41,605 nucleotides of DNA, taken from Oerskovia douganii (GTDB lineage: Bacteria; Actinomycetota; Actinomycetes; Actinomycetales; Cellulomonadaceae). The notes under the pieces were generated by a model. It ran no database searches. It saw nothing but the letters and a program-made list of their open reading frames with translations, and was not told the origin of the DNA. The stretch spans positions 23,341 through 64,945 of the forward strand of contig NZ_JACSPN010000023.1 of assembly GCF_015142735.1 (NCBI RefSeq). The letters run 5' to 3'. A program made the position numbers and the translations under genes. Shown here piece after piece: positions 31,523 to 38,663 of the stretch. Within the stretch, counting starts at the first letter, position 1. Every line of letters begins with the position of its first letter.

Positions 31523-32356
31523 GTGATCAACGGCGACACGACCGGACGACCCGGACGACCCCGCACCACCGTGCTCCCGCGCGACACCGCACGCACCCCG
31601 CGCACCGCACCGCCCCCGCCCGTGACCGACGGCCGCTCCACGCGCTGGGACGACCACCGCGCGATCCGCCGCGCCGAGCTCGTGCACGCGGCCCGCAAGG
31701 CCGTCCACAAGGGCGGCCCCGGGGTGTCCATGGACGAGATCGCTGCCGCGTCGGGCACGTCGAAGTCGATCATCTACCGCTACTTCGAGGACAAGACCGG
31801 GCTGCAGATCGCGATCGGTGCCTCGGTCGTCGGACAGATGCACGACGCCCTGACCCAGGCCGCCGAGTCCGCGGAGACCCCCCGCCGGGCGCTGCGCGCC
31901 ATGGTCGGCGTCTACCTCGAGATGATCGCGAGCTCGCCCAACGTCTACTACTTCGTGACCCGGACGGGGGCGATCGCCGGGACCGACGGCACGTCCCGCA
32001 CCGCCTCCGCACCGCTCGCCGCGTTCCTCGACTCCGTGACCGAGCTCGTCGCCCAGCCCTTCACGCGTGCGACCGACGTGAGCCCCGCCGACGCCGCCGC
32101 GTGGGCCGCGGGCGCCGTCGGGTTCGTGCGCGGGGCCGGCGAGTGGTGGCTCGGGAACCACGACGCCCCCGACGCCCCCGACCGCGACGAGCTCACCGAG
32201 CGGGTCGCCGCCTGGCTGTGGGGCGGCCCGGTCGGCGTCATGGCCCGCACCCGCGCACCCGGGACGGCCGACACCGCGCCCTCGGCCGCCCCAGGCGACC
32301 CGGCCGCCCCAGGCGACCCGGTCGGTGCGACCGCCCCGCCTCCCGACGACCTCTGA
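31523..32356 (+). CDS. TetR-family regulator of the fatty-acid genes
   Basis: A 277-aa TetR-type protein. A 45-residue Pro/Arg/Thr-rich lead precedes the HTH domain, RAELVHAARKAVHKGGPGVS then MDEIAAASGTSKSIIYRYFE. The ligand domain follows, with a Trp-rich stretch GAGEWWLGNHDAPDAPDRDE and a Pro/Ala tail containing two GDP(V/A) repeats. GTG 31523 follows GGAGG at 31513-31517. Between the thiolase operon and fadE5 it is well placed to control both, probably releasing DNA in the presence of an acyl-CoA. This is inference from position. Confidence 0.88.
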   Translation: MINGDTTGRPGRPRTTVLPRDTARTPRTAPPPPVTDGRSTRWDDHRAIRRAELVHAARKAVHKGGPGVSMDEIAAASGTSKSIIYRYFEDKTGLQIAIGASVVGQMHDALTQAAESAETPRRALRAMVGVYLEMIASSPNVYYFVTRTGAIAGTDGTSRTASAPLAAFLDSVTELVAQPFTRATDVSPADAAAWAAGAVGFVRGAGEWWLGNHDAPDAPDRDELTERVAAWLWGGPVGVMARTRAPGTADTAPSAAPGDPAAPGDPVGATAPPPDDL

Positions 32357-32394
32357 ACCTCTCTCATGGCTACCACCGGCACACAGGAGTCCCG

Positions 32395-34563
32395 ATGACC
32401 ACCACCTCTGACCGCACCGCCGCCACCCCCACCCGGGGCGACGGCGCAGCCACCTCCACCTCGATCCCCGCCGCAGGCGTCACACCCTCGATGCCCGCGG
32501 GCGAGGTCCGGATCGACGTGGCCGACCTCTCGCACCAGCTCCTGGGCCGGTGGGCGGACCTGCGCGCCAAGGCGCGCGCGACCGCGGGCGAGGAGCGCTT
32601 CCACCGCATCGAGGGGCTCTCGCTCACCGAGCACCGCGAGCGGGTCATGGACCAGGTCAAGCAGCTCGTGGACATCGGGCAGGTGTGGCGCGGGTTCCCC
32701 ACGCGCCTCGGGGGGCAGGACGACGCCGGCGGCAACCTCGCCGGGTTCGAGGAGCTCGTCGCCGCCGACCCCTCGCTCCAGATCAAGGCCGGGGTCCAGT
32801 GGGGCCTGTTCGCGTCAGCGATCCTGCACCTCGGCACGCCCGAGCAGCAGGACCGCCTGCTCCCGGGCGCCATGGACGCCTCGGTGCCCGGCGCGTTCGC
32901 CATGACGGAGACTGGCCACGGCTCGGACGTCGCCTCGATCGCGACGACCGCGACCTACGACGCCGCGACGCAGGAGTTCGTCATCCACACCCCGTTCCGC
33001 GGGGCGTGGAAGGACTACCTCGGCAACGCGGCCGTCAACGGCACGGCCGCGGTCGTGTTCGCGCAGCTCGTGACCAACGGCGTCAACCACGGCGTCCACG
33101 CGTTCTACACGCCCATCCGCGAGACCACGCCCGACGGCGCCGCGGGGGCCTTCCTCCCCGGCGTCGGCGGGGAGGACGACGGGCTCAAGGGCGGGCTCAA
33201 CGGGATCGACAACGGTCGCCTCCACTTCACGGACGTCCGCGTCCCGCGCGAGAACCTCCTGGCCCGCTACGGCCAGGTCGCGGAGGACGGCACGTACACC
33301 TCGCCCATCGACAGCCCCGGACGCCGCTTCTTCACCATGCTCGGCTCCCTGGTCCAGGGCCGCGTCTCGCTCGACGGCGCCGCGATCACGGCGTCCAAGC
33401 TGGGGCTCGCGGCCGCGGTGACCTACGGCAACCAGCGGCGCCAGTTCAACGGCGCCTCGGCGGTCGACGAGGTCGTGATCCTCGACTACGGCACGCACCA
33501 GCGCCGCCTCATCCCCCGTATCGCGCAGACGTACGCCATGCACTTCGCGCACGACCGGCTGCTCGACCTGTTCGACTCGGTGTTCTCGGGCGCGAACGAC
33601 ACCCCCGCGTCGCGCGAGGACCTCGAGACCATGGCGGCCTCGCTCAAGCCCATGAGCACCTGGTTCGCGCTCGACACCCTCCAGGAGGCTCGGGAGGCGT
33701 GCGGCGGCGCCGGGTTCCTCACCGAGAACCGGCTCACGAGCCTGCGCGCCGACCTCGACGTCTACGTGACGTTCGAGGGCGACAACACGGTCCTGCTCCA
33801 GCTCGTCGCCAAGCGGCTCCTGGCCGACTACGGCAAGGAGTTCAAGGGCATCACGCCGGGGCAGATGGCCCGGTTCGTGGTCGAGCAGGCCGCCGACGCC
33901 GCACTGCACCGCACGCCTCTCAAGCGCGCCGCGCAGACCATCGCCGACGTGGGCGACCCGCGCCGCGCCGTCGGGCACCTCAAGGACGTCGGGAACCAGC
34001 GCGACCTGCTGACCGACCGCGTCGAGACCATGGTCGCCGAGGTCGCCTCGGCCCTGCGCCCGGCCCAGAAGGCCACGCCCGAGAAGGCTGCCGAGCTGTT
34101 CAACCAGCACCAGCACGAGCTCATCGAGATGGCGAAGGCGCACGCCGACCTGCTGCACTGGGAGGCGTTCACCCAGGCCCTCGACACGATCGAGGACGCG
34201 GGCACGCGGCAGGTCCTCACGTGGGTGCGCGACCTGTTCGGGCTCACGACCATCGAGCGCAACCTCGCCTGGTACCTGATCAACGGGCGCCTGTCGGCGC
34301 AGCGCGCACGCACCGTGACCGGGTACGTCGACCGTCTCGTCGCCCGCCTGCGCCCGCACGCCCAGGACCTCGTCGACGCCTTCGGCTACGGCCCCGAGCA
34401 CCTGCGCGTGAAGATCGCGTCGGGCGCCGAGCAGGAGCGTCAGGACGAGGCCCGCGAATACTACCGGCAGCTGCGGGCCAGCGGGGACGAGCCCGTGAGC
34501 GAGAAGGCGATCAAGGCCCGCGAGAAGGCCGCGGCCAAGGCGGCGTCCACGCCGAGGCGCTGA
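32395..34563 (+). CDS. acyl-CoA dehydrogenase/oxidase, FadE5-like
   Basis: A 722-aa flavoenzyme of the acyl-CoA dehydrogenase superfamily. Visible blocks are FAMTETGHGSDVASI (FAD/substrate side), RVSLDGAAITASKLGLAAAV, QRRQFNGASAVDEVVILDY and the C-terminal YVTFEGDNTVLLQLVAKRLL, a pattern shared with acyl-CoA oxidases. A helical C-terminal region of more than 200 residues makes it longer than mycobacterial FadE5. It carries out the first oxidation step on acyl-CoA. GGAG lies just before the ATG at 32395. It follows tetR after 38 bases and faces the fadA2-like operon, mirroring the mycobacterial neighbourhood. Confidence 0.9.
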   Translation: MTTTSDRTAATPTRGDGAATSTSIPAAGVTPSMPAGEVRIDVADLSHQLLGRWADLRAKARATAGEERFHRIEGLSLTEHRERVMDQVKQLVDIGQVWRGFPTRLGGQDDAGGNLAGFEELVAADPSLQIKAGVQWGLFASAILHLGTPEQQDRLLPGAMDASVPGAFAMTETGHGSDVASIATTATYDAATQEFVIHTPFRGAWKDYLGNAAVNGTAAVVFAQLVTNGVNHGVHAFYTPIRETTPDGAAGAFLPGVGGEDDGLKGGLNGIDNGRLHFTDVRVPRENLLARYGQVAEDGTYTSPIDSPGRRFFTMLGSLVQGRVSLDGAAITASKLGLAAAVTYGNQRRQFNGASAVDEVVILDYGTHQRRLIPRIAQTYAMHFAHDRLLDLFDSVFSGANDTPASREDLETMAASLKPMSTWFALDTLQEAREACGGAGFLTENRLTSLRADLDVYVTFEGDNTVLLQLVAKRLLADYGKEFKGITPGQMARFVVEQAADAALHRTPLKRAAQTIADVGDPRRAVGHLKDVGNQRDLLTDRVETMVAEVASALRPAQKATPEKAAELFNQHQHELIEMAKAHADLLHWEAFTQALDTIEDAGTRQVLTWVRDLFGLTTIERNLAWYLINGRLSAQRARTVTGYVDRLVARLRPHAQDLVDAFGYGPEHLRVKIASGAEQERQDEAREYYRQLRASGDEPVSEKAIKAREKAAAKAASTPRR

Positions 34564-34588
34564 CGCCCTGCGGTCCTCGTCCGGCTGC

Positions 34589-34643
34589 CGAGCACGAGGT
34601 TGAGGTCGTCATCCCACCTGCTACGACCTCAGTCCCGTGCTCG
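34589..34643. repeat. 21-bp imperfect inverted repeat (palindromic element A2)
   Basis: Arms 34589-34609 and 34623-34643 pair at 20 of 21 positions when two G.U pairs are counted, with a 13-base loop beginning CAT. The loop end of the stem, GGTCGT/ACGACC, and the loop length match the element at 7462-7522. It follows the fadE5-like gene by 25 bases and may end its transcript. Confidence 0.75.
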
Positions 34644-34735
34644 ACCGCACGGAACCCCGTGCTCGATCGGCACAGGGAGCCGCACGAACGACCTCGGACC
34701 GACGGCGGAGCGGTACCGCCACCGAGGGAACCCGC

Positions 34736-34786
34736 GACCCGCCGGCCGACCGAACGCCCACCCGCCGTCAGGTCGGCCGGCGGGTC
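34736..34786 (+). terminator. hairpin between fadE5-like and acetyltransferase genes
   Basis: Perfect 16-bp arms (34736-34751 and 34771-34786) enclose a 19-base loop. The stem is GC-only apart from its ends and has no T-tract. It may back up termination of the fadE5-like transcript before the promoter at 34830. Confidence 0.5.
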
Positions 34787-34865
34787 CCGGCGTCTGCCCG
34801 TGCCCGACGGCGGGTCCCCGCCATTCCTTTTGACCTGGCCTCGGGGAGTCCGTCAGGCTGCACCG

Positions 34866-35591
34866 ATGGCTCCCGATCCCTCTACGGCTCCCTCGACCGA
34901 CACCCCCCACCCGAACCTCCCCGGTACCGGCGCCCCGACGCGTGCCGAGCTCTGGCCGCCGTCCGGGCTGCGCGTCGTCTCGGGTGACCTGGAGCTGCGC
35001 CACCTCGACGAGGACCTCCTGTTCCAGCTCGCGGCGCTCGGCGGCGAGGGCATCCACGACGAGGACTTCATGCCCTTCACGTTCCCGTGGTCGCGCGGTT
35101 CGGCGGTCGAGGTCGGCCGCCGGATCCTGGCCTACCAGTGGGGCGCGGCCTCGCGCATCACCCCGGAGTCCTGGGCGATCGAGCTCGCGGTGGTCCGCGG
35201 CGGCGAGGTGCTGGGGGTGCAGAGCCTCACGGCGTCGGACTTCCCGGTGACGCGGACCGCGGAGTCGGGCTCGTGGCTGGGACGTCGCCACCAGGGGCGC
35301 GGTGTCGGCACGCTCGCGCGGCTCATGGTCCTCGACCTGCTCTTCGAGGGGTTCGGCGCCCGGACGGCCACGACGTCGGCGTGGGCGGACAACGGCCCGT
35401 CGATCGCAGTCACGCGCAAGATCGGGTACCGCCCCAACGGCACGGCGACGCTCGCGCGCGAGGGCAAGCCCGCGGGCGACGTCCGGTTCCGCCTCGACCG
35501 CGAGGACTGGGACGCCCGCGCGGAGGCGCTGCCGCCCGAGGTGACGCTCCACGGCGTCGGGCCGGTCCGGGAGATGCTGGGCCTCGACTGA
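34866..35591 (+). CDS. GNAT acetyltransferase, third copy type
   Basis: A 241-aa acetyltransferase with a Pro/Thr-rich lead of 25 residues. Features are GLRVVSGDLELRHLDEDLLFQLA, SWAIELAVVRGGEVLGVQSL, the acetyl-CoA motif SGSWLGRRHQGRGVGTLARL (Q/R-x-x-G-x-G), and ATTSAWADNGPSIAVTRKIGYRPNGT. It belongs to the RimJ/RimL-like group but is not a close relative of the pair at 19671/20780. A leaderless start is suggested by CAGGCT 6 bases before the ATG. Its substrate is unknown. It is the last gene before the damaged phosphotransferase and island. Confidence 0.9.
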   Translation: MAPDPSTAPSTDTPHPNLPGTGAPTRAELWPPSGLRVVSGDLELRHLDEDLLFQLAALGGEGIHDEDFMPFTFPWSRGSAVEVGRRILAYQWGAASRITPESWAIELAVVRGGEVLGVQSLTASDFPVTRTAESGSWLGRRHQGRGVGTLARLMVLDLLFEGFGARTATTSAWADNGPSIAVTRKIGYRPNGTATLAREGKPAGDVRFRLDREDWDARAEALPPEVTLHGVGPVREMLGLD

Positions 35592-35614
35592 GCGGCGGCG
35601 GGGCTCGCGGTGGG

Positions 35615-35655
35615 CGACGTCCCGGTCCCGGCACGCGGGAAGGCCCGGGACGTCG
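35615..35655. terminator. hairpin between convergent genes
   Basis: Arms CGACGTCCCGG (35615-35625) and CCGGGACGTCG (35645-35655) are perfectly complementary around a 19-base loop. It lies just after the acetyltransferase stop and before the end of the minus-strand phosphotransferase fragment, so it could serve both directions. Confidence 0.55.
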
Positions 35656-35671
35656 TCGGCCGCCCGCCGTG

Positions 35672-35962
35672 TCAGCGGGCGACCAGCCCCGCGAGGACCG
35701 AGCGCGCCTCGGCCTCGAACCCCGGGTCGTCGTGCGCGACCGACCACGCGATGATCGCGAGCGTCGAGAGCGCGACGTACGCGCGCAGCACGAGGCGATC
35801 CTCGTCGTCGGGCACGCGGCCGTAGCCCTCGAAGAACGCCGCCTCGAGGTCGGGGCGACCCCGCCACTCGCGCATCGTGAGCTTCTGCAGGTCCACGGCC
35901 CACGGTGACGGTTCCGCGTGCGCGAAGTCGATCACGCGCACGCGGCCCGCGGCCCACGTCGC
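35672..35962 (-). pseudogene. phosphotransferase (APH family), C-terminal fragment
   Basis: About 97 residues remain: GRVRVIDFAHAEPSPWAVDL, with the metal-site strand of APH kinases, then LTMREWRGRPDLEAAFFEGYGR and a helical end reaching SVLAGLVAR. The N-lobe and the catalytic HGD loop, which should precede VIDF by about 10-15 residues, are absent. Upstream of about 35962 (minus sense) the frame becomes unrelated, and the plus-strand island genes begin 90 bases away. The gene was cut by insertion or deletion at the island edge. The exact break is within about 10 bases of 35962. Confidence 0.8.
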
Positions 35963-36016
35963 CCAGGTTGGAGAGGTCGGATGAACGCCCGTGGTTGCGC
36001 CATGGTTCGCCGTCAT

Positions 36017-36033
36017 CCCGCTAGGTTTGCGGG
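36017..36033 (+). promoter_or_regulatory. small dyad over a -10 box of the Fic operon
   Basis: CCCGC (36017-36021) and GCGGG (36029-36033) enclose TAGGTT (36022-36027), a good -10 word about 26 bases before the antitoxin start. A regulator of the operon could bind here, as is common for toxin-antitoxin loci. No clear -35 was seen. Confidence 0.4.
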
Positions 36034-36052
36034 TGACGAGAGGGGGAACCAG

Positions 36053-36247
36053 ATGGCCATCAGCGACGAGGAACGTGCGCTGCGGGAGAACGACGTGCGC
36101 CAGGCCCGGGCGAGCACCGAGCTCGAGGGCGGGCGCACAAGTGACGAGGCACGCGCGATCCAGGACGCGTACGCGCGCGGCGAGATCGACCACGACGAGC
36201 TCATGAGGCGCACGCGCGCCTACCTCAACCTGCCCGAGAAGAGCTGA
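36053..36247 (+). CDS. VbhA-like antitoxin of the Fic toxin
   Basis: A 64-aa helical protein. Residues S21-T22-E23-L24-E25-G26 fit the class I Fic inhibitory motif (S/T)-x3-E-(G/N), where the glutamate inserts into the Fic ATP site. The rest, DEARAIQDAYARGEIDHDEL, is the helical pair found in VbhA-family antitoxins. ATG 36053 follows AGGGGGAA at 36041-36048. The Fic gene begins 2 bases after the stop, so inhibitor and toxin are made together. Confidence 0.87.
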   Translation: MAISDEERALRENDVRQARASTELEGGRTSDEARAIQDAYARGEIDHDELMRRTRAYLNLPEKS

Positions 36248-36249
36248 GC

Positions 36250-37080
36250 GTGGCGAACCCCTGGGAGACCGGCAGCGAGTTCGACCGGTTCCGCGGATAC
36301 CTCCAGGCCGACGGCCAGACCCTGCGCAACAAGCTGGGCGCGACCAACCCCCACGACCTGCGCCGAGCAGAGGACGCCTTCGTTGAGGCCCGCGCACTCT
36401 CCCTGCGCCAGGCCGGCATCCCCGCGACGTACGACCTCGCGGGACTCCAGGCCATCCACCGGCACCTGTTCCAGGACGTCTACGAGTGGGCCGGCCAGCT
36501 ACGCACGACCGAGATCCGCAAGGGCAGGGCTGGGCACGTGCTCGAGGGCAAGTCGGGTTTCTTCACCCCGCGGGCCCAGATCGCCGACAGCGTGCGCGAG
36601 GTCGCCGAGGTGCTGCGCGAGACCGACAACCTGCGCCGGATCCCGCAGGAGAAGGTGCCGACCGTCCTGGCAGGCGTGTATGACGTCGTGAACCAGGTGC
36701 ACCCCTTTCGGGAGGGCAACGGCCGCACGCAGCGCGAGTTCGTGCGGGCCCTGGCCCGCGAGTCCGGCCACGACATCGACTGGCACAGAGTCACCCGCGC
36801 GGCGCCCGGCATCGCCTCCGAGAACGACCGCGCCAGCGAAGCTGCCCGCGCCGGGGACCCGAAGGCGCTGCGCGAGATGTTCTCGCGCATCGTCACCCGC
36901 CCCACCGCGTTCGACCAGCACACCGGCGACGCCCTGCGCCTGGCCCAGACGATCCGCCTGGCCCAGGCCTCCCGCCCCACCCCCGGCCGCGTGAGCCCAC
37001 CAGGGCCCGCGCGCGGCCAAGGGGCCCGGCCCCGGCCGGCCTACGGCACCACGTACGGGACACCGGGCCACGAGCGGTGA
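36250..37080 (+). CDS. Fic-domain protein (probable AMP-transferase toxin)
   Basis: A 276-aa Fic protein. Helices LAGLQAIHRHLFQDVYEWAGQ then the flap region ATTEIRKG-like (LRTTEIRKGRAGH), SGFFTPRAQI, and the Fic core HPFREGNGRTQR at 151-162, with all signature residues present. The C-terminal 70 residues are Pro/Arg/Gly-rich and probably disordered. Such enzymes transfer AMP (or another nucleotide part) to targets such as gyrase subunits. The preceding gene supplies the inhibitor. GTG 36250 is used. Its stop overlaps the start of the DUF192 gene. Confidence 0.92.
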   Translation: MANPWETGSEFDRFRGYLQADGQTLRNKLGATNPHDLRRAEDAFVEARALSLRQAGIPATYDLAGLQAIHRHLFQDVYEWAGQLRTTEIRKGRAGHVLEGKSGFFTPRAQIADSVREVAEVLRETDNLRRIPQEKVPTVLAGVYDVVNQVHPFREGNGRTQREFVRALARESGHDIDWHRVTRAAPGIASENDRASEAARAGDPKALREMFSRIVTRPTAFDQHTGDALRLAQTIRLAQASRPTPGRVSPPGPARGQGARPRPAYGTTYGTPGHER

Positions 37081-37499
37081 GGCGCACTGCCAGCGTCCTG
37101 GCCGCGCTGGTGCTCTTGTCCGGGTGCGGGGCGCCGACCAGCACTGTGACCATCGGCGAGCAGACCTTCACCGTCGAGGTCGCGCGCACACCCGACGCCC
37201 AGCGCGCCGGGCTCAGTGACCGCGACGACGTGCCCGCCGGCACCGGGATGCTGTTCCCGTTCGACGAGCCCGGACCCCGCGAGGTCTGGATGGCCCGCAC
37301 CAGGGTCCCGCTCGACATCGCCTGGATCCTCGACAGCCAGCTCGTCGCGGTCGAGACCCTGCCGCCATGCGAGCTCGACGTCGTGACCGACTGCCCGACG
37401 TACGCCTCACCCGGCGACGTCGACACGTTGCTCGAGGTCCCGGCCGGTGCCCTTGGGAAGGTCGAGGTCGGCGAGACCGTGCAGGTACTGACCCAGTGA
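37077..37499 (+). CDS. DUF192 lipoprotein
   Basis: A 140-aa lipoprotein: signal MRRTASVLAALVLLSGC with lipobox LSGC, then a DUF192 domain with EVARTPDAQRAGLSDRDDVP, GTGMLFPFDEPGPREVWM, RVPLDIAWIL, and VVTDCPTYASPGDVDTLLEVPAG. DUF192 proteins are small beta-barrels of unknown role. Coupling by GTGA overlap to the Fic toxin gene is unusual. It may be an accidental island arrangement or an accessory envelope partner. The two cysteines in LPPCELDVVTDCPTY could pair. Confidence 0.87.
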   Translation: MRRTASVLAALVLLSGCGAPTSTVTIGEQTFTVEVARTPDAQRAGLSDRDDVPAGTGMLFPFDEPGPREVWMARTRVPLDIAWILDSQLVAVETLPPCELDVVTDCPTYASPGDVDTLLEVPAGALGKVEVGETVQVLTQ

Positions 37500-37536
37500 T
37501 ATAAGATGCCTAATATAGAAGAGGAGGTGGTGAGGG

Positions 37537-37995
37537 ATGTCGACTATCGACTCGCCCACCATGGAAGAGCTGCGGCGTCTGCGAAGCCGGCGATCGGTGA
37601 CGGACCTGTCCTACCAGCGGGTCTTGCGCGCGCTGGCGGGGGAGATGACGCAGAGCGAGATCGCGGCTCAGCTGCACGTCACCCAGTCCGCGGTGAGCCA
37701 GGCTCTGAAGACGGCCAGGAACGTGGAAGAGGTTCGGCCGGGGTTCTCGGGTGCGAGCCCGTATGAGATCGCTCAGCGGTACGCCGCGGGCGAGCTTGAC
37801 CGCGAGCGTGCGCTGGATGAGCTCGTGCGGTGGCCGTACGACGCGATCGCGCGCAGCGACGGGTACGACGCCCTGATTGTCGACGAGCCCGCGACACACA
37901 CGCTCGAGGAGGTTGTGCGCGCCTACCGCGAGGGCCTGATTGACCAGGACATGTATGTCGCAGTGGGACGGGCGCTCCGGAGCAGCTCGGCGTAG
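37537..37995 (+). CDS. HTH-domain protein of the island
   Basis: A 152-aa protein with an N-terminal helix-turn-helix (YQRVLRALAGEMTQSEIAAQ, LHVTQSAVSQALKTAR) and a helical C-terminal half with YEIAQRYAAGELDRERALDE, VRWPYDAIARSDGYDALIVD and VVRAYREGLIDQDMY. Similar solo HTH proteins sit beside mobile or toxin genes in actinobacteria. GAGGAGG at about 37521-37527 precedes the ATG by a usual distance. A strongly AT-rich stretch (37498-37517, with TAAGAT and TAATAT) supplies a promoter. It could regulate the Fic operon upstream or the RHS locus opposite; this is not decidable here. Confidence 0.78.
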   Translation: MSTIDSPTMEELRRLRSRRSVTDLSYQRVLRALAGEMTQSEIAAQLHVTQSAVSQALKTARNVEEVRPGFSGASPYEIAQRYAAGELDRERALDELVRWPYDAIARSDGYDALIVDEPATHTLEEVVRAYREGLIDQDMYVAVGRALRSSSA

Positions 37996-38129
37996 CCAAC
38001 AGGCTCGAGGTCCTGGCCCGGTGACGTCATGAGGACATCCTGCCCGAAGCCGCCTCGCCTCAGCGTTGACGGGGCGTCCGAACTTCGACGTCCGTGTAGG
38101 GAGCAGGGGCCGGCCCCGCCTCCCGTGGT

Positions 38130-38182
38130 GATGGGACCCCCTGACCCGCCCAAGATGCTGGTGTGAGATCAGGGGCCCCATC
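38130..38182. repeat. imperfect inverted repeat between convergent genes
   Basis: GATGGGACCCCCTGA (38130-38144) faces TCAGGGGCCCCATC (38169-38182) with one bulge and one mismatch around a 24-base loop. It is located between the HTH gene and the immunity-like gene, which converge. It could be a two-way terminator or the joined ends of a lost insertion element. I cannot tell which. Confidence 0.6.
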
Positions 38183-38213
38183 GTCGTCTGTGGCGAAAGA
38201 CGTTTTCCGACGA

Positions 38214-38663
38214 TCACGCAGACACTTGTAATATGTGACCACGGAGAAACTCTGCCGTCTTTTTAACCCGAACCCAACTGCCTACCGTGAATTGGAAGCG
38301 GGCGATCGTCGTGCCCGACTTTACCTCAAGCATTGCAAAGGTCGCACTCTCCATTCCCCAGTTCAGGTATCCATAATAGGGCACAGTGGAGATATCTACT
38401 TTGCATTCCGTGGCATCGAATGTGCGAGTGTGCCACCAGCCTCGAAATGCAACACCGCTGTCCGTCAGATAGATTCCAGTTCGCCATCCCGCCGCGAGCA
38501 CCACCCCGCCGAGTATGGCGAGTCCAATCCAGTACCCTTCGCTTGAATCTTCGAACAGGAATCCTCCCAATCCGAGAAGGATAGGCACCGTCCCGACGAG
38601 CGTTGCGAAGATATGGTTGAGAGTGCACGCGCCAGCGACGCGAGATTCTCGGCGATTCGTCAT
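38214..38663 (-). CDS. two-helix membrane protein, probable immunity to the RHS toxin
   Basis: A 149-aa protein starting MTNRRESRVAGACTLNH, with membrane helices at about 17-37 and 44-60, then a cytosolic beta-rich domain (TGIYLTDSGVAFRGWWHTR, TFAMLEVKSGTTIARFQF) resembling a bacterial PH-like fold. AGGAGG precedes the ATG at 38663, and the ATG overlaps the stop of the RHS gene (ATGA). Immediate position after an RHS C-terminal tip and lower GC with codons rare elsewhere (ATA, TTA) are the usual signs of an immunity gene in a polymorphic toxin locus. A membrane-located protector suggests that the tip acts at or in the inner membrane. No immunity family was recognised. Confidence 0.7.
   Translation of the reverse strand: MTNRRESRVAGACTLNHIFATLVGTVPILLGLGGFLFEDSSEGYWIGLAILGGVVLAAGWRTGIYLTDSGVAFRGWWHTRTFDATECKVDISTVPYYGYLNWGMESATFAMLEVKSGTTIARFQFTVGSWVRVKKTAEFLRGHILQVSA

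Larger units (their letters stand above)
34564..34865. other. intergenic region with two hairpins and a promoter
   Basis: About 300 bases without a gene. It contains a palindromic element (34589-34643), a repeat of its right-arm word CCGTGCTCGA about 22 bases further on, a perfect 16-bp hairpin (34736-34786) and a probable leaderless promoter: TTGACC at 34830-34835 and CAGGCT at 34854-34859, 6 bases before the ATG at 34866. Confidence 0.6.

Noticed and set aside
37506-37766. Small frame starting at ATG 37506
   Set aside because: It overlaps the HTH gene in another frame, lacks a ribosome site and encodes an Arg/Ala/Gly-rich shadow.
38130-38182. Inverted repeat as fused ends of an insertion sequence
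   Set aside because: No transposase trace or target duplication is visible nearby. It is kept only as an inverted repeat.
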